A stretch of DNA of 64,000 nucleotides from an uncultured Granulosicoccus sp. Its GTDB lineage: Bacteria > Pseudomonadota > Gammaproteobacteria > Granulosicoccales > Granulosicoccaceae. A program made the position numbers and the translations under genes. Below the pieces are notes generated by a model, which was not told where the DNA came from, did not search any database, and worked only from the letters and a program-made list of their open reading frames with translations. The stretch covers positions 186,001 to 250,000 of the forward strand of contig CANMQI010000004.1 in assembly GCA_947499955.1 (NCBI GenBank). The letters run 5' to 3'. Shown one piece after another: positions 35,521 to 43,279 of this stretch; position 1 is the stretch's first letter, and every line of letters begins with the position of its first letter.

Positions 35521-35661
35521 TCCGGGCATGACGCTGTCTTGAAGTGAATCCGGTCATGACCAGAGATCATCGTGCTTCGCTCGCTGTTTCTCTGGCGCTG
35601 ACCGGACCCCCAAATTCCCATCACGAAAACCAGAAGCATCTGCTTCAGGAGGTACTGTCGA

Positions 35662-35922
35662 GTGTCTGAAAATTCTTCTAGCAACGAATATTGGTCGGCC
35701 AATATACGCTTGGTCAAATTCTGCCTGGTTATCTGGGCGGTGGTCTCATTCGGGTTCGGAATCATTCTGCGCCCCCTGCTCTCAGGTATCACCGTTGGTG
35801 GCACCGATCTGGGTTTCTGGTTTGCTCAACAGGGATCAATCATTGTCTTTCTGATACTGATTTTCTTCTACGCGTGGCGCATGAACTCGCTGGACAAGAA
35901 ATTCGGTGTAGAAGAGGAATAG
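35662..35922 (+). CDS. DUF4212 small subunit of a Na+/solute symporter
   Basis: An 86-residue membrane protein with two segments (about 15-37 and 50-70). The start WSANIRLVKFCLVIWAVVSF and the W-rich second helix are typical of the DUF4212 family, which always accompanies VC_2705-type sodium/solute symporters. It starts with GTG at 35662, supported by a strong AGGAGG nine bases upstream. The symporter gene follows after ten bases. Confidence 0.9.
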   Translation: MSENSSSNEYWSANIRLVKFCLVIWAVVSFGFGIILRPLLSGITVGGTDLGFWFAQQGSIIVFLILIFFYAWRMNSLDKKFGVEEE

Positions 35923-35932
35923 GACTAGACAC

Positions 35933-37702
35933 ATGGAACAGTACACACTCAATCTGCTGTTTGTAGGAGGAACGTTTCTCCTCTATATCGGCATCGCTGT
36001 ATGGGCCCGAGCAGGCTCGACGTCAGAATTCTACGCCGCGGGTCGCGGGGTCCATCCTGTCCTCAACGGTATGGCTACCGCAGCTGACTGGATGTCGGCA
36101 GCGTCATTCATCTCGATGGCGGGCCTCATTGCCTTCTCCGGCTATGACAGCTCCTCGTATCTGATGGGCTGGACCGGTGGCTACGTGCTGCTTGCCCTGC
36201 TGTTGGCACCGTATCTGCGCAAGTTCGGCAAATTCACGGTTCCTGAATTCATCGGCGATCGCTTCTACAGCACCACTGCTCGCATGGTAGCCGTGGCCTG
36301 TCTGATCATTGCATCCATCACCTACGTTATCGGTCAGATGACGGGTGTTGGTGTGGCCTTCTCGCGCTTTCTGGAAGTCAGCAACGACGCAGGTCTGTTC
36401 ATCGGCGCGGCAATCGTATTCTTCTATGCGGTTCTGGGTGGCATGAAAGGCGTGACCTATACGCAGGTTGCTCAGTACTGCGTACTGATCCTTGCCTACA
36501 CGGTTCCGGCCATCTTCATCTCCCTGCAATTGACCGGTGTTGCACTGCCGCCTATCGGCTTGTTTGCCGATCACGCTGCATCAGGTGTTCCTCTGCTGAC
36601 CAAGCTGAACCAGATCGTCACCGAGCTGGGTTTCCAGTCCTACACCGAACATCACACCAACACGCTGAACATGGTCCTGTTCACCTTGTCGCTGATGATT
36701 GGTACTGCGGGTCTGCCTCACGTCATCATTCGCTTCTTCACTGTACCCAAGGTTGCTGACGCACGCTGGTCTGCGGGTTGGGCTCTGGTATTCATCGCGC
36801 TGCTGTATCTGACAGCTCCGGCTGTTGGCGCCATGGCTCGCATGAACCTCATGGATACCATCTACCCAGGTGGTGCACAGGCCGAGTCTCTGAAGTATGA
36901 CGAACGCCCTGACTGGATGAAGAACTGGGAAGTGACCGGTCTGTTGAAGTTCGAAGACAAGAACGGCGACGGCCGCATCCAGCTCTACAACGATTCGTCG
37001 GAAGAGTTTGCTGCCACTGCCGAAGCCAATGGCTGGCAAGGTTCTGAACTGGATGTCAACCGTGACATCATCGTTCTGGCCAATCCGGAAATCGCGGCAC
37101 TGCCAAAATGGGTCATCGCTCTGGTAGCAGCGGGTGGTCTGGCAGCAGCCCTGTCAACGGCAGCCGGTCTGTTGCTGGCGATATCCTCGGCGGTCAGTCA
37201 CGATGTGGTCAAGGGGACGCTTGCACCGAACATCTCGGAGAAAGGGGAATTGTTGACAGCTCGACTGTCCATGGCGGTTGCCATCGGGGTCGCAACCTGG
37301 CTGGGATTGAATCCGCCGGGATTTGCAGCACAGACGGTGGCCCTGGCATTCGGTCTGGCTGCGGCAACCATCTTCCCGGCACTGATGATGGGTATCTTCT
37401 CCTCACGGGTAAACAACAAGGGCGCAGTAGCGGGCATGTTGGTCGGCCTGTTCTTCACCATCATCTACATCTTCCTGTACAAGGGCTGGTTCTTCATTCC
37501 GGGAACCAATCAGTTGTCGGATACGCCTGATGGTTGGATGTTCGGTATTTCGCCACTATCCATCGGTGCGGTTGGTGCGATGCTCAACTTCGCAATCGCC
37601 TTTACTGTATCCAATGCGACTGATGCGCCGCCGCGTGAGATCGTTGAACTGGTCGAGAGTATCCGTGTACCTCGCGGTGCTGGAGCAGCAACAGATCATT
37701 AA
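35933..37702 (+). CDS. Sodium:solute symporter, VC_2705/ActP-like
   Basis: A 589-residue SSS-family (SLC5-fold) symporter with about 13 helices. EFYAAGRGVHPVLNGMATAA, ADWMSAASFISMAG and GTAGLPHVIIRFFTVP are diagnostic of the acetate/short-acid branch. Between helices there is a hydrophilic insert (residues ~315-385) that contains DKNGDGRIQLYN (342-353), resembling an EF-hand-type calcium loop except for Asn at the last position. Location directly behind acs and DUF4212 makes acetate or a related short monocarboxylate the likely substrate. It is followed by a strong terminator. Confidence 0.93.
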   Translation: MEQYTLNLLFVGGTFLLYIGIAVWARAGSTSEFYAAGRGVHPVLNGMATAADWMSAASFISMAGLIAFSGYDSSSYLMGWTGGYVLLALLLAPYLRKFGKFTVPEFIGDRFYSTTARMVAVACLIIASITYVIGQMTGVGVAFSRFLEVSNDAGLFIGAAIVFFYAVLGGMKGVTYTQVAQYCVLILAYTVPAIFISLQLTGVALPPIGLFADHAASGVPLLTKLNQIVTELGFQSYTEHHTNTLNMVLFTLSLMIGTAGLPHVIIRFFTVPKVADARWSAGWALVFIALLYLTAPAVGAMARMNLMDTIYPGGAQAESLKYDERPDWMKNWEVTGLLKFEDKNGDGRIQLYNDSSEEFAATAEANGWQGSELDVNRDIIVLANPEIAALPKWVIALVAAGGLAAALSTAAGLLLAISSAVSHDVVKGTLAPNISEKGELLTARLSMAVAIGVATWLGLNPPGFAAQTVALAFGLAAATIFPALMMGIFSSRVNNKGAVAGMLVGLFFTIIYIFLYKGWFFIPGTNQLSDTPDGWMFGISPLSIGAVGAMLNFAIAFTVSNATDAPPREIVELVESIRVPRGAGAATDH

Positions 37703-37769
37703 GGGCTGAGTCGCCGGGCTGACAGGAATGCGTCAGCCCGGTCCTCGCCTTGATTGATGAAAAACAGAA

Positions 37770-37801
37770 GGGCTTGCATGTGAATGCAGGCCCTTTTTTT
37801 T
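37770..37801 (+). terminator. Rho-independent terminator after the symporter gene
   Basis: Stem GGGCTTGCAT/ATGCAGGCCC (one wobble) with GTGA loop, followed by eight T residues. Confidence 0.92.
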
Positions 37802-37920
37802 CGGTGGTGTCCTCGGGCGGTGGTCGTGTAGTGACATCGCTGTTGCCGTTGTTGATGCCCATCAACGGGTAGCCGAGTTGTTGGCGTATATTGATGCGAT
37901 GCAAAGAGCAGGAAAACGAT

Positions 37921-39462
37921 ATGTCGAATAACCCTGAAGAGTCACGTGCTGCTCAGCCGGTGAGCGAGAACATGTCGTCGCCATCGCTCACTACCGCTGC
38001 TCGCAACACGTCTGCGTCGGTCTATGCCGAGGCCGGTTCCGAGCGCCTGTCCAGTGTGAAGGTCAGCGAGTTGATGAGCTCCAGCCCGCACACCATCGAC
38101 CAGACCGATTCCATCAAGCTGGGTGCGCAGCGCATGCTGGAGCACCGCATCTCCTGCCTGCCTGTGGTCAGTGGAGATTCTCTGGTCGGACTTGTCACCG
38201 AAGCGGACTTTGTCGGCCGGGTTGTGGCCAGTGGCGTGTCCGTGGATCTGGCGGTAAGTACCGTGATGAGCTCGAAACCGTTGTACGTGAGTCCTGAACA
38301 GAGTGTGCTTGATGTCTTGACCCTGATGACTCGGCACAGAGTTGCTCATATGCCAGTCTGCAGCGAAGGCAGGCTGGTTGGAATCGTGACCCAGACTGAC
38401 CTTATCCGGCATCAGGTGGCCTCATCGGTGTTCATGGTCGGGGATATCAGCCGCATGAAGTCGAGTGCGGAAATCGCAGCCATCGTGCAGCAGCTACCCC
38501 GGCTGCTGGTGTCACTGATCGACAATGGCAGTAGTGCCTTCGAGACGGGACGCATCATGAGTTCCATCACCGGTGCGGTAACTCGCAGGCTGCTGGAGTT
38601 GGCAGAGCAGCAGCTTGGTCCGGCACCGGTCCCCTATGTCTGGCTGGCCTGTGGTTCGCAAGGCCGGCAGGAACAGACCGGTGCGACGGATCAGGACAAC
38701 TGTCTGATGCTGGATGAGCAATACGATCCTGATACCCATGGCGAGTACTTTGCTCGACTGGCCGATTTTGTCTGCGACGGACTGGATGAGTCGGGCTATG
38801 TGTATTGCCCGGGCGACATGATGGCCAGTAATCCCAAGTGGCGACAACCGGTGTCTGTCTGGCGTGACTATTTCGATGAGTGGATCGAGCGGCCCGGACC
38901 CATGGCTCAGATGCTGGCGAGCGTCATGTTCGATCTGCGCCCCATACACGGTACGGCGTCGTTGTATGAGCCCTTGCGCGATGAGGTGCTTGCCAGAGCC
39001 CGCAAAAACAGCCTGTTCGTGGCCCATATGAGCAGCAACAGTCTGTTGCATCGACCTCAGCTGGGGATGTTTGGTCGGTTTCGCAAGGAGTCCAGCGGTG
39101 AGAATCGTGGCAAGATCGACCTGAAACACGGCGGAGTGGTTCCCATCGTCGATCTGGCGCGTGTCTATGCGCTGTCCACCGGCATAACGCAAGTCAATAC
39201 CATGGAACGGCTGGGAGCAGGCGTGGACTCGCCAGTGTTGAGCCAGTCGGGTGCACTGAGCCTGAAGGATGCGCACGAGGTAATCCTGATGGTCAGACTC
39301 CGGCACCAGGTCCATCAGATAAAACAGGGGCAGAAGCCGGATAACTTCGTTGACCCGGCATTGCTGCCGGCGGCGGATCGTGAACGTCTGCGGCATGCCC
39401 TCAAGTCAGTCAAGGAGATACAGGCCGCGATGAGTAATCGTGTCGCGGTATTCGGTCGTTAA
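37921..39462 (+). CDS. Tandem-CBS DUF294 nucleotidyltransferase (no cNMP domain)
   Basis: A 513-residue signalling protein. Residues ~45-165 hold two CBS repeats (VSELMSSSPHTIDQTDSIKL, VGIVTQTDLIRH). Residues ~235-300 form a GlnD-like nucleotidyltransferase (PF03445) with ACGSQGRQEQ and TDQDN, giving GS at 245-246 and acidic ligands D257 and D259. The remainder is DUF294_C. CBS repeats usually bind adenosine nucleotides; the transferase probably modifies a partner with AMP or UMP. The start at 37921 has AGGA eight bases upstream. A paralogue with an added cNMP-binding domain is encoded at 41422-43278. Proximity to acs and the symporter recurs in other gammaproteobacteria. Confidence 0.88.
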   Translation: MSNNPEESRAAQPVSENMSSPSLTTAARNTSASVYAEAGSERLSSVKVSELMSSSPHTIDQTDSIKLGAQRMLEHRISCLPVVSGDSLVGLVTEADFVGRVVASGVSVDLAVSTVMSSKPLYVSPEQSVLDVLTLMTRHRVAHMPVCSEGRLVGIVTQTDLIRHQVASSVFMVGDISRMKSSAEIAAIVQQLPRLLVSLIDNGSSAFETGRIMSSITGAVTRRLLELAEQQLGPAPVPYVWLACGSQGRQEQTGATDQDNCLMLDEQYDPDTHGEYFARLADFVCDGLDESGYVYCPGDMMASNPKWRQPVSVWRDYFDEWIERPGPMAQMLASVMFDLRPIHGTASLYEPLRDEVLARARKNSLFVAHMSSNSLLHRPQLGMFGRFRKESSGENRGKIDLKHGGVVPIVDLARVYALSTGITQVNTMERLGAGVDSPVLSQSGALSLKDAHEVILMVRLRHQVHQIKQGQKPDNFVDPALLPAADRERLRHALKSVKEIQAAMSNRVAVFGR

Positions 39463-39487
39463 CTTCCATTCAAGACACAATCAATAC

Positions 39488-40003
39488 ATGATCGTCCAGC
39501 TCATTACCGCCGTTATCCTGTCTGCTGCCTTGCTCCTCATGTCGTGGGCCGTCTTCCGCACACTGAAACGACCGATGCCCCGCACACTGATCCCGTTGAT
39601 CATCGGAGGCACGGCCATCGGCTATGGCATCTACAGTGAATACACGTGGGAGTCTCGCACGCTGGACAAGATGCCCGAGTCCATCGTTGTCGCAGAGACT
39701 TACGCCGGTACATCGGCGTTTTCTCCCTGGTCATACTTGTTTCCCCGGAATGATCGTCTGATGCTGGTGGACAAGGCAACCATACTTCGCAACCCGGATC
39801 ACGCCGACTACGCGATGGTCGATCTTCTTCTGATGCAGAGGTTCAGCCCGGTCGCCAAGGTTCGGCAGCTGGTGGATTGCCGCAATGAAAAGCGTGCCGA
39901 TCTGACCACGGAGCCGGAATTCGATGAGCAGGGTCTGCCGATCAACCTGGATTGGAAGGAGCTTGACGCCTCGAATCGATTGCTGGAACTGACCTGCTAC
40001 TGA
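39488..40003 (+). CDS. Membrane protein of unknown function
   Basis: A 171-residue protein that I do not recognise. It has two N-terminal membrane segments (MIVQLITAVILSAALLLMSW and TLIPLIIGGTAIGYGIYSEY) and a soluble C-terminal part of about 110 residues, probably periplasmic, containing FSPWSYLFPRNDRLMLVDK and two cysteines (VDCRNEK, ELTCY). The ATG at 39488 is preferred to an upstream start because it begins the first helix. It is 25 bases downstream of the CBS nucleotidyltransferase gene and may be co-transcribed with it. Confidence 0.65.
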   Translation: MIVQLITAVILSAALLLMSWAVFRTLKRPMPRTLIPLIIGGTAIGYGIYSEYTWESRTLDKMPESIVVAETYAGTSAFSPWSYLFPRNDRLMLVDKATILRNPDHADYAMVDLLLMQRFSPVAKVRQLVDCRNEKRADLTTEPEFDEQGLPINLDWKELDASNRLLELTCY

Positions 40004-40032
40004 GGATCGTCCGTGTCATCGGAACGGTAGGT

Positions 40033-40644
40033 TTATCGGTCGGCCAAGGCCAGCTTCAATCCGAGAAATGCAAATGTTCCTGCGAAAATGCCTTTGATCC
40101 ATCGGAGCACGGCAGGGGATTCGATGACATACGTTCTGGCCCGCGCCGCGAATGCACCGTATATCACGAAGACCACCAAGGTCATCAGCATGAATATGCC
40201 GGCAAGGTAGGCCAGGTAGACAATCGAGCCGGCTTTGTCGATGGGGACGAACTGCGGAAGGAATGCCAGAAAGAACAGGGACAGCTTCGGGTTGAGTATG
40301 TTCAACAGCGTGCCCTGCAATGCTGTGCGAAACAGGGATCTCTCGTCCTCATCTTCATCGACCTGCATCAAGCCTTCATCTCGCAGGATGTTCCAGGCCA
40401 TATAAAACAGATAGGCCACTCCCAGGTATTTGACGAATTGAAATGCCAGGGCGCTGGTATGGAAAATGGCAGCAAGCCCCAGAATGCTGGCTGCCGCCGC
40501 AGGTACGATCCCGACTGTGCAGCCGGTAGCGGCCGCGACGGCAGGTCTGAAGCCTCGACCCAGGCCAATGGCCATGGTGTAGATGACACCGGTACCCGGC
40601 AATAACACGACAAGCAGAGAGGTCAGCAGGAATTCCACGCTCAT
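40033..40644 (-). CDS. LysE/RhtB family exporter
   Basis: A 203-residue, six-helix exporter of the LysE (threonine/homoserine efflux) superfamily. The N-terminal segment LVVLLPGTGVIYTMAIGLGRGFRPAV is a slight variant of the usual PGP motif (PGTG). NILNPKLSLFFLAFLPQFV is the family signature in the third helix region. It probably exports an amino acid. It is convergent with the upstream membrane gene and 53 bases downstream of the exonuclease gene on the same strand, so it may be the last gene of the long signalling operon or a separate unit. Confidence 0.88.
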   Translation of the reverse strand: MSVEFLLTSLLVVLLPGTGVIYTMAIGLGRGFRPAVAAATGCTVGIVPAAAASILGLAAIFHTSALAFQFVKYLGVAYLFYMAWNILRDEGLMQVDEDEDERSLFRTALQGTLLNILNPKLSLFFLAFLPQFVPIDKAGSIVYLAYLAGIFMLMTLVVFVIYGAFAARARTYVIESPAVLRWIKGIFAGTFAFLGLKLALADR

Positions 40645-40696
40645 GAGGGTCGTTTTCTCAGTGTATCTTCAGGCATCCGGTAACGGCTGTATCCGC

Positions 40697-41416
40697 TCAG
40701 TAGCGGCGCGTCAGGTCATCAAGTCGTAACGGTCGGTTGGATGTTCGATAGGCGATTTGCGCCAGCAGCAGTTCACCGGCACCAATGGCATCACTCAGCG
40801 CATCATGAGCTCGGTAGCGAGGCAGTCCATATTGCTGGCGCAATGCGTCGAGCCGGAGTGCACCGGGGGCGATGGGCGAGCCGGATCGCACGATCTTGCG
40901 CTGTTCGAGTTCGAGGGTGTCAACGAGCGGGGCGACAAAGGGGTAGCCATACAGTCGACGGCAGGCGATGTCCAGGAAATCATGTTCGATACGTGCACTG
41001 TGAGCGACCAGCACACGGCCGGCCAGCGCCTTCAACAGCGGCGGCAGAGCGTCGGCCAGTGGCAGTCCTTCACGGGCACGGTCATCGAGAATGCCGTGTA
41101 CCACGGCCGAAGACTCGGGAATGTCGCGCTCTGGCCGTACCAGATAGTGGCGGGCACCGCCCAGGCGCAGGCCATGGCCGGAGATAGGCACGAAACCGAT
41201 ACTCAGCAGTTCGTCACGCTGTGGTACGAGCCCCGTCGTCTCGATATCGAGGGCAAGGTAATCGGTCGACACCGATGGCGTAGCAGGTTTGGTGAAGGGT
41301 ACCTGGTAGTAGTCACGTAGTGGACCCGCCGGCACACGCTTGAGCCACCAGAGTCTCTGCTGCTCGAGTGAGAACAGGCGTCGGCAGACGAAACTGCCCA
41401 TGGTTCTATCCAGCAT
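40697..41416 (-). CDS. DEDDh 3'-5' exonuclease, DNA pol III epsilon-like
   Basis: A 239-residue exonuclease. ExoI motif LALDIETTG (Asp57, Glu59), ExoII region LVAHSARIEHDFLD and ExoIII HDALSDA supply the DEDDh active site. The ~50-residue N-terminal extension is basic and aromatic and not found in DnaQ proper, so this is not the replicative proofreader. It starts five bases after the cNMP-CBS nucleotidyltransferase stop; this pairing recurs near acetate symporters. Possible roles are degrading a nucleotide-modified nucleic acid or a signalling oligonucleotide, but none is shown. Confidence 0.88.
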   Translation of the reverse strand: MLDRTMGSFVCRRLFSLEQQRLWWLKRVPAGPLRDYYQVPFTKPATPSVSTDYLALDIETTGLVPQRDELLSIGFVPISGHGLRLGGARHYLVRPERDIPESSAVVHGILDDRAREGLPLADALPPLLKALAGRVLVAHSARIEHDFLDIACRRLYGYPFVAPLVDTLELEQRKIVRSGSPIAPGALRLDALRQQYGLPRYRAHDALSDAIGAGELLLAQIAYRTSNRPLRLDDLTRRY

Positions 41417-41421
41417 CGGGA

Positions 41422-43278
41422 TCAGCGCCCGAACCGCTGCGCCAGCGAGCGCTGCATGGTGCGCACGATGGCAAAGGCATCTTTCAGGTGGCCGCGTTCG
41501 AAGCGTGACAGTGAATCGGGGGCGACCAGGCTGTCCGGCTCGATGCCCGATTCAAGCTGGCGCGCCTGATGCCGGAACCGCGTGTCGGAGAGGAAGGTCA
41601 GTGCATCGCCCAGATCCCGTGCGCCGCTTTCGCTGAGTTCGTCTGTCGTGCCCGCCGCCTTGAGCCGTTCGCGGGTATTGACCTCATCGATTCCGCCAGC
41701 CAGCGCATAGACACGTGCCAGCTCCACGATGGGAACGACACCTGCGAGTTTGAGGTCGAGTACGCCGGTCTCGTCGCGACCGCCACTCAGCACGAAATTG
41801 CGGAAAAACCCGAGTGGAGGCTGGCGAGTGAGAGCATTGCCAGTCAGATGCGACAGAAAGATGGTATTGCCGCGAGTGCGTTCCAGCAGCGAACTGCGCA
41901 GCGTGGCGCTCAGGGCGGCATCACCATAGACGTGGCGTAGATCGAAGAACGTACAGCCGTGCATCAGGGCCGTGGGGTCAGGGTTGTCGATCCAGTGGGC
42001 AAAACGTGCTTGCCAGTTCGCCAGGGGTTCACGCCATTCAGGGTTGGTGGCCATGACCTCACCGGGGCAGTGAGCTTGTCCGCAGGCGGCAAGGCCGTCA
42101 CAGACAAAGCGGGCCAGAGCCTCGAAATAGTCACCGTCTCGAGCGTCGTCGTAGGCGTCATCCAGAATCAGTGCATTGTCCTGATCGGAGGCGATGGTGA
42201 ATTCGCCGCGAGCCTGAGAGCCTGCAACGACCCAGGCGTAATCAACCGGTGGCGCACCGAATTTCAGTTCGGCAAGCTCCAGCAGGCGAATGGCCAGCGC
42301 GTCGGCGATACCGGTGACAATGCGCTGCGTACGCTCGGCAGAGGCACCCGCGGCTGCCAGGTTCTGGACGAGCAGTGGCAGGCGGCCGGCTACCTCCGCA
42401 AGTGTTTCTACCGTATCCTGACGATGAATATCTGCCGCCAGATAAACGGATGAGGTGGTGTGACGTTCGATGAAGTCGGATGCGGTGACCACGCCTGCAA
42501 CATGATGACCGTCGACCACCGGTAGATGATGAATGCGATGCCGCGCCATCATCAGCAAGGCATCGTAGGCATTGGTATCGACGCTGGCGGTAACCGGTGC
42601 CATGGTCATCACATCACTCAGGGGAGAATCGTAGTCCAGTCCTGCAGCGATCACACGCAGTCGCAGATCCCGATCGGTCAGCACACCAAAGAGCACGTCC
42701 TCCTCGACCACGAGCATTGATGAGACCTTCTCCGCGCTCATCACTTCCGCCGCCCGGCGGATGGAGGCCGCCGGTGGCAGGTGTATGGGCTCGCGTCCCA
42801 GCAGGTCGCCGAGTCGCGTGTCGGTCAGGTTCAAGGGAGAATCGCTGGCTTCGTCGTGGTGACGGACGGCATCGCGCAATCGCCCAGCGCCTGCGGGTGC
42901 CAGGAACCAGGCTATCTGGCTGTGTTCGTCACACAGTCGATCGACCACGCTGGCCGGCATGCGATAGAGCAATGTGTCCTCCAGTGCCACGTAGTGATGA
43001 TTCTTCGCCAGTTCATGCGCCGATGCACGGTAGCCAAGCAGATCGCCTTCGCCAAGACGGGCGAGCAGTTCGCCTGTCTCTGCACGAAGTTCCACGGCAC
43101 CGTTGCGAACCAGGCTCAGCGCGGGCTCACCTTGTTCGGTCTCGGGGATTTCCGTCTCTCGGCGTACATAGCGAACCGTGATGGCTTCGACCGTGGCGAC
43201 CAGCGCCTCGGCAGGCAATTGATCGAACGGTCGCTGCGCGCCGATGAAGTCCCGGATTTCAAGTTCTTCGATATCCAT
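41422..43278 (-). CDS. cNMP-binding, CBS, DUF294 nucleotidyltransferase
   Basis: A 618-residue regulator. Residues ~15-130 are a cyclic-nucleotide-binding-like barrel (LSLVRNGAVELRAETGELLA, LGEGDLLGY); ~155-275 are two CBS repeats (FGVLTDRDLRLRVI, AGVVTASDFIERH); ~345-410 form the nucleotidyltransferase with AGSQARGEF (GS at 353-354) and SDQDN (D365, D367); the rest is DUF294_C. This is the usual domain order of the family. It starts one base after the sensor-kinase stop (TGACATG). The start at 43278 is preferred over an upstream in-frame ATG at 43578. The product links a second-messenger signal to covalent modification of an unknown target. Confidence 0.9.
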   Translation of the reverse strand: MDIEELEIRDFIGAQRPFDQLPAEALVATVEAITVRYVRRETEIPETEQGEPALSLVRNGAVELRAETGELLARLGEGDLLGYRASAHELAKNHHYVALEDTLLYRMPASVVDRLCDEHSQIAWFLAPAGAGRLRDAVRHHDEASDSPLNLTDTRLGDLLGREPIHLPPAASIRRAAEVMSAEKVSSMLVVEEDVLFGVLTDRDLRLRVIAAGLDYDSPLSDVMTMAPVTASVDTNAYDALLMMARHRIHHLPVVDGHHVAGVVTASDFIERHTTSSVYLAADIHRQDTVETLAEVAGRLPLLVQNLAAAGASAERTQRIVTGIADALAIRLLELAELKFGAPPVDYAWVVAGSQARGEFTIASDQDNALILDDAYDDARDGDYFEALARFVCDGLAACGQAHCPGEVMATNPEWREPLANWQARFAHWIDNPDPTALMHGCTFFDLRHVYGDAALSATLRSSLLERTRGNTIFLSHLTGNALTRQPPLGFFRNFVLSGGRDETGVLDLKLAGVVPIVELARVYALAGGIDEVNTRERLKAAGTTDELSESGARDLGDALTFLSDTRFRHQARQLESGIEPDSLVAPDSLSRFERGHLKDAFAIVRTMQRSLAQRFGR

Positions 43279-43279
43279 G

